NCBI GenBank assembly: GCA_040793985.1
Contig: JBFNJI010000009.1
Span: forward strand, 62,001 to 126,000
Length of the DNA stretch: 64,000 nucleotides
DNA from: Thiodiazotropha sp040793985
GTDB taxonomy: Bacteria > Pseudomonadota > Gammaproteobacteria > Chromatiales > Chromatiaceae
Direction: 5' to 3'
Shown: positions 52,497 to 60,815 of the stretch, one piece after another
Numbering within the stretch: position 1 is the first letter of the stretch
How the letters are laid out: each line of letters starts with the position of its first letter
Notes under the pieces: model-generated
What the model saw: the letters and a program-made list of their open reading frames with translations, nothing else
The model's database searches: none
What the model was told of the DNA's origin: nothing
Translations under genes and position numbers: made by a program

Positions 52497-54572
52497 ATGA
52501 AACTGGGATTTAAGTTCAATAACAAAAACTTAAGTCTTTGGACTTCACTCGCGGTAGTGCTTTGGTGTGCGGTCTTCACCTTCTCGCTGGCGTGGAACCT
52601 GAGGCAAAACCAGCGCATGGTTCCTGAACAGGCCACTGCCCAGGCCCGTGCCGCCATCGAGAAGGACCTGATCTACCGCAGTGTCGTCTCCCGCGTCGGT
52701 GGCATCTACATGCCCATAGATCAGGGCATCATACCCAACCCCTACCTCGCCCACCTGCCCGATAGAGACGTCACCACCACCGATGGACGCAAGCTGACGC
52801 TGGTGAACTCCTCCTATTTTACCCGCCTGGTCCACGACCAGGAGGCGATGCTGTCACCTGATGGGATTCGCGGACACACCACCAAAGAACACCCGCTGAG
52901 GCCGCTCAATGTACCGGACAGCTGGGAGCTGAAAGGCCTGACAAAACTCCGCAGCGGTGAAGCAGAATGGAGCGAGGAGACACTGATCGATGGCAAGCCC
53001 TATCTGCGCATGATCAGACCCAGGCTGGCCAAGGCCTCATGCATGGGGTGCCACCCGGAGGAGAGTGCCAAGCCTGGCGAGGTGATGGGCGGTATCAGCG
53101 TACGCATTCCACTGGATAATCTGCAGGCCCGCGCCGATGCCCGTGTCCTCAGTATAGTCGGCTGGCATGGCGGCTTGTGGATACTCGGCATGCTGGGCCT
53201 GTTCCTGGGAAACCGACTGCTACGCATTCAATCGGATGAGATGCGCTACTCCGCACTGCATGACATCCTCACCGATCTGCCGAACCGGGCACTCTTCATG
53301 GACCGCTTGGAACAGCGACTGGAGAGAGCAAAGCGGCACGACAAAACCGGAGCGATACTCTTTCTCGATCTGGACCGTTTCAAAAATATCAACGACTCCT
53401 TGGGCCACGGTATTGGCGACGAGTTGCTGAAACGGGTTGCGGAACGACAACGCTTCCTGTTACGCGCTGAAGATACCGTCGCCCGCCTGGGAGGGGATGA
53501 GTTTGTGATCCTGTTGGCCGATCTGCACAACGATCCGGAGTTAATAGCCATCGAGGCAAGGAATGTGGCGGAAAAGGTGTTGGAGGCCCTTTCCCAGCCC
53601 TACCAGATCAATAACCACACCCTTCATTCAACGCCCAGTATCGGTATTGCACTTATCTCACCGGAAGCGGCAAATGCCAGTGAGATACTTAGACAGGCCG
53701 ATGCGGCCATGTACCAGGCCAAGGAGTATGGGCGTAACAATTTTCGTTTCTTCCTGCCCAGCATGCAGATGCTTGCCGCGGAAAGACTCGACCTGGAAAA
53801 CGCCCTTCACAGCGCGATCACCCAGAATCAACTGGTACTCCACTACCAACCCAAGGTGACCATCGCGAGAAGGACCGAAATCCTGGGTGCCGAGGCACTG
53901 ATTCGCTGGCAGCACCCGACCCAAGGGCTCCTGCTGCCTGGCGAATTCATCGCCATTGCGGAAGAGAGTGGATTGATTCTGCAGCTGGGTGAGTGGGTAT
54001 TGCGGGAGGTCTGCTTGCAAATCAAGGCCTGGGAGCGGCTTTTCAAGCGTGAGCCTTTTGGCAGGATTGCAGTGAATATCAGCCCGAAACAGTTTCAACA
54101 GAAGGATTTCGTACAACGGGTTGATTCAATCATAACCGAAACCGAGGTAGATCCAACGAAACTGGAAATGGAATTGACCGAGAGTTCACTGGTAGAGGAT
54201 GTCCACGATGTGAGGCACAAAATGGAAGAGTTGAAAAAACTCGGGATCCAGCTTTCCATCGATGATTTCGGTACCGGTTACTCCTCACTTGCCTACCTGA
54301 AAATGTTACCTGTGGACGTGCTCAAGATAGACCGTTCATTCGTCAGAGATATTGGTATAGATCCCAATGACGACGCGATTGTCGAAACCATCCTTGCCAT
54401 GTCATGGCGTCTCGGATTCAGCGCCATTGCCGAAGGTGTGGAAACCGATGAGCAACTGAAGTTCCTCAGGGCTCGACAGTGTGATGGCTATCAGGGCTAT
54501 CTATTCAGCAGGCCACTGGAGGTCGAAGATTTCGAGTCCATGTTGTTAAATGCTACAGGTATTCGCGCTTAG
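52497..54572 (+). CDS. Heme-c sensor GGDEF-EAL protein
   Basis: A protein of 691 residues. Helix 1 (about 13-34) leads to a periplasmic Tll0287/DUF3365-type domain (about 45-220) with ASCMGCHPEE, a CxxCH that should carry c-type heme. Helix 2 (about 221-240) is followed by GGDEF (motif GGDEF with RAED five residues ahead) and EAL (GAEALIRW, ELTESSLVED and DDFGTGYSSL all present). Both catalytic sets look intact, so it may make or break cyclic di-GMP in response to redox or gas. I prefer the ATG at 52497 with GGACGGA before it. Confidence 0.85.
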   Translation: MKLGFKFNNKNLSLWTSLAVVLWCAVFTFSLAWNLRQNQRMVPEQATAQARAAIEKDLIYRSVVSRVGGIYMPIDQGIIPNPYLAHLPDRDVTTTDGRKLTLVNSSYFTRLVHDQEAMLSPDGIRGHTTKEHPLRPLNVPDSWELKGLTKLRSGEAEWSEETLIDGKPYLRMIRPRLAKASCMGCHPEESAKPGEVMGGISVRIPLDNLQARADARVLSIVGWHGGLWILGMLGLFLGNRLLRIQSDEMRYSALHDILTDLPNRALFMDRLEQRLERAKRHDKTGAILFLDLDRFKNINDSLGHGIGDELLKRVAERQRFLLRAEDTVARLGGDEFVILLADLHNDPELIAIEARNVAEKVLEALSQPYQINNHTLHSTPSIGIALISPEAANASEILRQADAAMYQAKEYGRNNFRFFLPSMQMLAAERLDLENALHSAITQNQLVLHYQPKVTIARRTEILGAEALIRWQHPTQGLLLPGEFIAIAEESGLILQLGEWVLREVCLQIKAWERLFKREPFGRIAVNISPKQFQQKDFVQRVDSIITETEVDPTKLEMELTESSLVEDVHDVRHKMEELKKLGIQLSIDDFGTGYSSLAYLKMLPVDVLKIDRSFVRDIGIDPNDDAIVETILAMSWRLGFSAIAEGVETDEQLKFLRARQCDGYQGYLFSRPLEVEDFESMLLNATGIRA

Positions 54573-54575
54573 TAT

Positions 54576-55283
54576 TCAACCGGATCGGATCCGCTCCGGG
54601 TAATCGGAGATAATGCCATCGACGCCCATTTCCAGGGCAAGCTCTATATCGGATGGATGATTGAGGGTATAGACATAAACCTGTAAACCCTTGAGATGCA
54701 GGGTATCCACAAATTCGGGCGTTATGGAATCGAATCCCAGGCCCACGTGGGATGCATGGGCCGCTTCGGCAAACTGCGCACCGCCTATCGGCACGCCTTC
54801 AAGCAGCGCCATGGTAACTGCCGAACTGTCAATAGCTCGTAGCGAGATCAGCTCGGAGTGCAGGAATGAGGCGTATATCACAGGCACATCCGTTCCTGCA
54901 TTGCATACCTGTTCGACTAGTTTTCCGGCAATGTTCCTGGATCTCATTTCGATCATAATTCCGGCGTGCTCGCCGACCAGTTCCAGAACCTCGCTAAACA
55001 GCGGAACATGCTCGCCGTTTCCCGCATCCAAGGATCTCAGGTATTCAAGGTTCAGCTCGCTCACATATCCATCCCCATTGGTCGTACGATCAACGCGTTT
55101 GTCATGGATTACGACCAGCCGTCCATCTTTGGTCAATTGGAGATCAATTTCTATGTAGTCGACACCGAAAGCGAGACTCCGCTCGATGGCTGACAAGGTG
55201 TTTTCAGGTGCGTGGCCAGCACCGCCACGATGTGCGATACGAACAACAGGTAGAGCCTGATATTTTGTATACATTTGGTCCAT
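54576..55283 (-). CDS. ugpQ: Glycerophosphodiester phosphodiesterase
   Basis: A protein of 235 residues of the GDPD family. The N-terminal IAHRGGAGHAPENTLSAIERSLAFGVDYIEIDLQ region holds the catalytic His-Arg and acidic metal ligands (positions about 17-50), and VVIHDKRVDRTTNGDGYV holds the next ones. It lacks a signal peptide, so it is cytoplasmic like UgpQ. It cleaves glycerophosphodiesters to an alcohol and glycerol-3-phosphate. It reads toward the GGDEF-EAL gene and stands alone. Confidence 0.9.
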   Translation of the reverse strand: MDQMYTKYQALPVVRIAHRGGAGHAPENTLSAIERSLAFGVDYIEIDLQLTKDGRLVVIHDKRVDRTTNGDGYVSELNLEYLRSLDAGNGEHVPLFSEVLELVGEHAGIMIEMRSRNIAGKLVEQVCNAGTDVPVIYASFLHSELISLRAIDSSAVTMALLEGVPIGGAQFAEAAHASHVGLGFDSITPEFVDTLHLKGLQVYVYTLNHPSDIELALEMGVDGIISDYPERIRSG

Positions 55284-55322
55284 CCGCTACTGGCTTGGCG
55301 TACCCAAGCAGAGTGCGAGTTG

Positions 55323-56537
55323 CTAAGCTATCTGTTCTTCGTTGGCGAGTTCCTTCCATACTTCGACACGCTTCGCCACTTCGATGGAATCTATGTACTC
55401 TCGATCTATCAGTTGATCGAATGGTATTCGATCGTCCATGTCATGCACAAGCGCGTTCGCGACATGAACCACGCTGAGAACACTGAACACCCTCTCACCT
55501 TGCAACCCCGGCTGGTTGTGCAAGGCTACCGCTTCCACAATTGACTGGGGTATCCCCCACAATCCCAGTAGAAATGCACCCACTGCCCCATGTGTGGTGC
55601 CGAAAATCTCTTTCTCGGCCGCGATCAGTTCTCCTGTTTGCACGTTGGCCCGTATCAGTTTTGAGAACTCGTCAGGTTGGTTGACGACAAGAATCAATTT
55701 TCCTATGTCGTGCAGCATACCGGCAAGCAGGCAATCCTCTACGGCAGGTGATCCCATCCCTTCCTCTATTGCAATCAGTTTTGCAAGCGAGCCGACCTTT
55801 GAACTGTGGGTCCAAAGTGTATCCAGGGAGAATATCCTGGCATCGATAGCGTCAGCCTCGAACTGTTTGAATATACCGATCGACAACACCAGCGGTTTGA
55901 GTATTTCAAGGCCCAATAAGGATGCCGCTTCAAGCGGATTCGAGACACGCCGACCGAGGCCGAAAAAGGCTGAGTTGACAAGCTGTAGGATTTTAACCGT
56001 CATCGCCGGGTCCTTGGCGATCAATCTCCCTACATCGGCGACGGATACGTTTGGGTCCTGCACAAGCCTCATCAGTTCGCTATATAGTGAAGGTAGACTT
56101 GGCAATGTCCGCATACCGGAAACCAGCGACTTGAGACGACCCTCGCCTAGCAGCTCACGCAATGAAAAGGCGCGTGCCAAGGTCGCTTTCAGGACTTCAA
56201 TCTCACAAGGTTTGTTCAGATATTGGTGGGCTGGGCCCACCGTCTTCATCACTGATTCTTGGTCCGATTGACCAGAGAGGACTATTCGAACTATTTTCGG
56301 ATGCTTCTCCGCAATACGATCCAGGAGTTCGGAACCATCCATACCCGGCATACGCATGTCGGTAATCACTGCGTCATACTCGATTTCATCGGTCCTTGCC
56401 AATGCCTCCTGTCCCGCCCCGACAAAATCCATTTCCCATACTTTGCGCTGACTCCGCAGAGTGCGTCGAAGGCCAGAGAGCACATTGGGTTCGTCATCGA
56501 CAAAAAGGAGCTTTTTTTTAGCCACTGAGGTATTCAA
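55323..56537 (-). CDS. Response regulator with HDOD domain
   Basis: A protein of 404 residues. The receiver domain (about residues 8-125) has the phospho-site in DAVITDMRMPGMDGSELL. The HDOD domain (about 145-345) has LPSLPSLYSELMRLVQDPNVSV and the HD-like AGMLHDIGKLILVVNQP. HDOD proteins sit in signalling hubs and have no known catalysis. Its start overlaps the kinase gene by four bases, so the two form a pair: kinase first, then this regulator. Confidence 0.9.
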   Translation of the reverse strand: MNTSVAKKKLLFVDDEPNVLSGLRRTLRSQRKVWEMDFVGAGQEALARTDEIEYDAVITDMRMPGMDGSELLDRIAEKHPKIVRIVLSGQSDQESVMKTVGPAHQYLNKPCEIEVLKATLARAFSLRELLGEGRLKSLVSGMRTLPSLPSLYSELMRLVQDPNVSVADVGRLIAKDPAMTVKILQLVNSAFFGLGRRVSNPLEAASLLGLEILKPLVLSIGIFKQFEADAIDARIFSLDTLWTHSSKVGSLAKLIAIEEGMGSPAVEDCLLAGMLHDIGKLILVVNQPDEFSKLIRANVQTGELIAAEKEIFGTTHGAVGAFLLGLWGIPQSIVEAVALHNQPGLQGERVFSVLSVVHVANALVHDMDDRIPFDQLIDREYIDSIEVAKRVEVWKELANEEQIA

Positions 56538-58672
56538 AGCATCTCCTCCTGCAAAGGCAACTTGATGATAAACGTGGTACCTACACCCAATTTCGTCTCA
56601 AAACTCAACTCTCCGTCGTGTTGATCGACGATAATCTTATGACTCAACGAGAGACCCTGCCCTGTTCCCTGTCCGACATCCTTGGTGGTAAAGAAGGGGT
56701 CGAACACATGCTCCCGCACCCCTTCGGGGATACCGCTACCGTTATCGGTTACCCGGATTACACCCCAGTCACCTTCACGCCCCGTGCTGACGCGAATCAA
56801 TCCCTTTTCACCGCTGTCACCTACTCTATCTGCAATCGCATGTGCGGCATTGACAATTATATTCAATATGACCTCGTTTATCGGTCCTGGCAGGCAATGA
56901 ACACGGGGCAGGCTCTGATCCAGTTCAAGCTCAAGGTCGGCATGATACTTCCAGACATTTCTGGCCACGGTTGTGGTGCTGTTTACCGCCTTGTTGAGGT
57001 CGATCAGGGTTTTTTCTTCCGAACCCGGATGTGAAAACTCTTTCATCGCCCTCACGATGGTGGCGACACGATCCACTCCGTCCAGGGTCTGATTTATCGC
57101 TGTCGGAACCTCATCCTGCAGATACTCCAAATCAAGGTTTTCGATCTTGTCCGCCAGTTGCTCGAAGTCTTGCTCTGTTACAGAACCATCACGTGCCGCA
57201 CTCACCACTTCCTGCTGGTTACCGATAATATCGGTAAAATCATAGTACGCATCTTTGAGAAAGCGTACATTGTCGTTGACATACTGGATAGGCGTGTTGA
57301 TCTCGTGCGCTATACCGGCTGCCAGCTGCCCAATCGACTGCAGCTTTTGCAGTTGCTGCATCTCTGAGTCGTGTTGTTTCTGCTCGGTGACGTCATCGAT
57401 GATCAAGAGATAGCCTGTATGGTTGCCGCTGTCGCCAACAAATGGCGTCACACAGACCGAAAGCAGGCGATTCGCACCACTCTGCGGCTTAAAGCGCACC
57501 TCGAAACGGTTGTTTTGATTGGAGTCATTCTGTAGTTCGTCAATGTGTCGGGAAACCTTTTCCCAATCCCAACCAAGTTGCAATGACGTTATCGGCTCGC
57601 CCAGCACCTCTTCCTCTGCCACCCCAAAAGTATTTGCCGCCTCATCATTCCAATGGTTGACGCAATCTTCATCATCAACACCTATGATTATGGAGGTTAG
57701 TGAGGAGAGCAGACGACTATTCTGTTCATGGGCCAAGGCCAACTGGCCACTTGTGCGAGCCCGTTCGATGATTCCGGCGAGGGTATCGGCCACACCGCGT
57801 AGAAAAACCTCTTCATCCTCCCGACGCTGATGACCCTCCTTGAGGTGGAGCAAGAGCACGCCCAGGACTTCCTCCTGGGAGATAATGGGTACGCAGTAGT
57901 GACCATATGGCTCCATGCCTGATACCCAGTTTTCATACCGCTGGTCGAGTCTATCGGTATACTCCAACTCACCGGTTAACGCGGCCCTACCGCAGAGGCA
58001 TCTGCCGAATGGGACCCTGCTGCAACCCTCGACAGTCAGACGATCGAGATTCGAGTGGGCCTTCAGCAGCAGCTGCTCGCTGTTGCCTTCCACGACAAAG
58101 ATCCCACCCCTGTGCAACATCTCGGTGAGCGGCGCGGACAGGATCACCTCCAGGCACTCCTGCAGTAACTGAGCGAAAGGCTTCTCTTTCAATGAGAGGT
58201 TCAACAGGGTGTTAAGGATATGGTGGGTTCTACTTCGCTGGTGCAGTTTCGAGTAGGTATGTGAACGCTTGATCGCATAGTTCACCACCCTACTCAGCAC
58301 CCCCTCTGTCACCACACCCATAAACAGGCAATCGTCGGCCCCTTCTGCCACCCACATGGCGGCCAGCTCCGGGTCCTCGTATTTCGAGGTGGCGATAATC
58401 GGCGCATAAGCGAAGGCATCGCGCAGGGAGCGGATAGCGGAGGGCGTAGGCAGATCCGCCAGACCTGTATCCAGCAGGATGATGTCGTAGTGGGTCTGGC
58501 TGATCTCGGCTAGCGCCTCTGCCAGCAATTCTACTGTCCGGCATTCAATCTGGCATGAAAATTCCATGCCGCGCAGTAGCTTAGCGGTTAATTCCGCAGC
58601 ATCTGGATCATCGTCGACCAACAAAACTCGAATGCGGTTCTGGGACTGGTTGTGTGACATCTGATCGGGCAT
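56534..58672 (-). CDS. Hybrid REC-GAF-PAS histidine kinase
   Basis: A cytoplasmic kinase of 712 residues. An N-terminal receiver (about 15-130) keeps its aspartates (VDDDPDAAEL; YDIILLDTGLADL) and precedes a GAF domain (about 160-310) and a PAS domain (about 325-440). The phospho-acceptor is in GIAHEINTPIQYV (near 450). The ATPase part has NAAHAIADR, DNGSGIPEG and GTGQGLSLS. The ATG at 58672 has GAGGAG ten bases upstream. It reads into the REC-HDOD gene. A cytoplasmic signal (gas, metabolite or redox) is likely. Confidence 0.88.
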   Translation of the reverse strand: MPDQMSHNQSQNRIRVLLVDDDPDAAELTAKLLRGMEFSCQIECRTVELLAEALAEISQTHYDIILLDTGLADLPTPSAIRSLRDAFAYAPIIATSKYEDPELAAMWVAEGADDCLFMGVVTEGVLSRVVNYAIKRSHTYSKLHQRSRTHHILNTLLNLSLKEKPFAQLLQECLEVILSAPLTEMLHRGGIFVVEGNSEQLLLKAHSNLDRLTVEGCSRVPFGRCLCGRAALTGELEYTDRLDQRYENWVSGMEPYGHYCVPIISQEEVLGVLLLHLKEGHQRREDEEVFLRGVADTLAGIIERARTSGQLALAHEQNSRLLSSLTSIIIGVDDEDCVNHWNDEAANTFGVAEEEVLGEPITSLQLGWDWEKVSRHIDELQNDSNQNNRFEVRFKPQSGANRLLSVCVTPFVGDSGNHTGYLLIIDDVTEQKQHDSEMQQLQKLQSIGQLAAGIAHEINTPIQYVNDNVRFLKDAYYDFTDIIGNQQEVVSAARDGSVTEQDFEQLADKIENLDLEYLQDEVPTAINQTLDGVDRVATIVRAMKEFSHPGSEEKTLIDLNKAVNSTTTVARNVWKYHADLELELDQSLPRVHCLPGPINEVILNIIVNAAHAIADRVGDSGEKGLIRVSTGREGDWGVIRVTDNGSGIPEGVREHVFDPFFTTKDVGQGTGQGLSLSHKIIVDQHDGELSFETKLGVGTTFIIKLPLQEEML

Positions 58673-59470
58673 GGAGAATTGGCTCCTCAACACCGTCAAG
58701 ACTTCCAAGTGGGAGGGATTCCATTTCCGTAATTACAATCAATCTGTTTGATTGTTACGAATGAGCAATAAAATGTGCTTACGGTAACCATTGTATCGAC
58801 ACTCGGCAGGCATAACTTTAGATGGTTTGCAGCATCGATTTGTGGCTAAAAAATGGGAGGAATTCAAGGCTGTAACCAAGCGGCGAGTGAGTGCCCTGCA
58901 CTCTCTCCGGGTGGCAATGAAGACAGGCTGCAGATACAGCAGACACCGCTGCCAATAGCCGTCGCTTAGACCGAAACCGGTTTGCGGATACTGCCTGCGG
59001 CAGGAATTATCCACAGACTGATTCGATAGCCTTCCACGGGATCCTTCCCTGTCTTCGGATGGGCTGGCTGGGCAGCCTGACCCGTAGCAGGGCCGGACTG
59101 TCGACTCTCCTCCCTGATCGAGGCCGGGTAAAACAGGTTGCAAGCTACCTCGGCATCAATGAAAAGACCGCGTCGGAGAAGTTCAAACAGGCTCATCCCA
59201 CCGGCTTTAAAGGGGTTTTTCCAAGACTCATTCACTTGGTACGGGCGGACTGAAACCAGGCGCGATAGACCCCGCCATCCTGGCGTAAACAATTATCATT
59301 TGCAACGGATTGGGCAATCAATCTGTTTTGTAAATACCCAGGGAAATAGTCACCGATATCTGCCATAAATCCCGCTAATTAAGTCACAAGGACCCTTAAT
59401 TAGTAAACATTAATATAAACCCATATGATGCATGTCCGCGACCGTACCCAGGAGAGAGGAGACGAAGATT
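58673..59470. other. Intergenic region before aprMBA
   Basis: I found no gene of good quality in these 798 bases. Reading frames near 58966-59292 look like chance. The last 100 bases hold a perfect inverted repeat and a -10-like box for apr. Confidence 0.45.
59375..59403. promoter_or_regulatory. Perfect inverted repeat in the aprM promoter region
   Basis: CTAATTAAG (59375-59383) and CTTAATTAG (59395-59403) are perfect inverted copies with 11 bases between. TAATAT at 59411-59416 could be a -10 box. The repeat would then cover the -35 region, as for an activator. The ATG is 68 bases downstream. Confidence 0.6.
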
Positions 59471-60301
59471 ATGACTAATCCCTTCAGCGAGCTATCAAGC
59501 TTTATCTCGCCAATGGCTATGCAGATATACGTAGTCTTGATGATTGTAATGGTAATCGGGGGCACCATCCTCGATATGATTCATAAGAAGAGTGCTCAGT
59601 ACTTCTTTGAGAATTCCAAAAAAGCTGAGAAGAATGCCAAACGCACCGTCTCGAGCGGTGAAAAAGTCTCACTTGCTGTTCAGACCGTTACCAGCGAGGT
59701 TCTGACCTCGTCTGAGTTTTGCAACCCGCAGCGCCGGCTTTCTCACCTCTTGACCATGTACGGATTCATTATCTTTGTAGTCGCTACGGCAACATTGATT
59801 TTTGCTTATCCGACTGAGGCGTCCCCCGGCATCTGGCCCATGCTTTGGCATCTGGGTGCTGCGATGCTGTGTATCGGCGGTTACTGGTTCTGGTTCTTCA
59901 TCCGTGTCGATGTATCCGCAGAAGGCAAGTCCTGGTACCAACTGGCGAAGGCTGATCTGTTCATCGTTTCGCTGCTGACCACCGCCACCTTCGGCCTGCT
60001 CTGGTCCGCCACTCAAGGTAGTGGCCTCGGCTGGCTGTTCTTCGCGTTGTTCATCATTTCCACCACCTCGCTTTTCGGAACCGTGTTGTGGTCAAAATTT
60101 GCCCACATGTTCTTCAAGCCCGCAGCGGCTTATCAGAAAAAGCTCACCAAGGCAGATGGTTCGCAAGAGAATCTGCCTGACCTGGGCGAGCTTTCTGATC
60201 CTGCCCTGCAGGCACGCTATCCGGACATCCCGGAATACATGGGTACCAATCCTCCCAACATGGGGCTTGGCATCAAGCGTGAAGCGCCTCACCACTTTTA
60301 A
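59471..60301 (+). CDS. aprM: Adenylylsulfate reductase membrane anchor AprM
   Basis: A membrane protein of 276 residues with five or six helices, matching AprM, which links AprBA to the membrane and passes electrons to quinone in many sulfur oxidisers. The helices lie at about residues 17-38, 90-112, 123-143, 157-177 and 183-206. A soluble C-terminus of about 60 residues (LPDLGELSDPALQARYPDIPEYMG) closes it. The ATG at 59471 has GGAGAC eight bases before it. It comes before aprB by 31 bases. QmoABC, the alternative partner, is not in the window. Confidence 0.93.
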   Translation: MTNPFSELSSFISPMAMQIYVVLMIVMVIGGTILDMIHKKSAQYFFENSKKAEKNAKRTVSSGEKVSLAVQTVTSEVLTSSEFCNPQRRLSHLLTMYGFIIFVVATATLIFAYPTEASPGIWPMLWHLGAAMLCIGGYWFWFFIRVDVSAEGKSWYQLAKADLFIVSLLTTATFGLLWSATQGSGLGWLFFALFIISTTSLFGTVLWSKFAHMFFKPAAAYQKKLTKADGSQENLPDLGELSDPALQARYPDIPEYMGTNPPNMGLGIKREAPHHF

Positions 60302-60332
60302 GTCGTTCCAACAGAATTGAGAGAGAATTGAT

Positions 60333-60815
60333 ATGCCAACATTCGTATACATGACCCGTTGTGACGGCTGTGGACACTGTGTAGATATCTGCCCATCAGA
60401 CATCATGCACATCGATCCGACTTACCGTCGCGCTTACAACATCGAACCCAACATGTGCTGGGAGTGTTACTCCTGTGTCAAGGCCTGCCCCCACCACGCG
60501 ATCGACGTGCGTGGCTATGCAGATTTCGCCCCGCTGGGCCACTCTGTTCGAGTGATCCGTGACGAGGAGAAGGGCGTCATCGCCTGGCGCATTAAATCCC
60601 GCAATGGTGAAACCGATCTGAACCTGCTGGCGCCGATCACCACAAAGCCCTGGGGTAAACACATACCTCAATTGGCAAACGTTCCTGCACCTACCCAGGA
60701 GCAGCGCGACAGTCAGTTGCTCTTTAACGAGCCTAAATACATTCGTATGGACGATGGTGATATCCACACCCTCGAGTCCAATGGCTTGCATATGGAAAAA
60801 GGGGTGTACTACTAA
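60333..60815 (+). CDS. aprB: Adenylylsulfate reductase beta subunit AprB
   Basis: A protein of 160 residues that carries electrons from the FAD in AprA. Two ferredoxin motifs lie at CDGCGHCVDIC (about residues 10-20) and CWECYSCVKAC (about 47-57). The C-terminal extension with WRIKSRNGE follows, and it wraps around AprA in known structures. The stop overlaps the aprA start by one base. Confidence 0.97.
   Translation: MPTFVYMTRCDGCGHCVDICPSDIMHIDPTYRRAYNIEPNMCWECYSCVKACPHHAIDVRGYADFAPLGHSVRVIRDEEKGVIAWRIKSRNGETDLNLLAPITTKPWGKHIPQLANVPAPTQEQRDSQLLFNEPKYIRMDDGDIHTLESNGLHMEKGVYY

Noticed and set aside
58966..59292. Possible 108-residue minus-strand gene before aprM
   Set aside because: No start signal, no recognisable domain and unusual composition.
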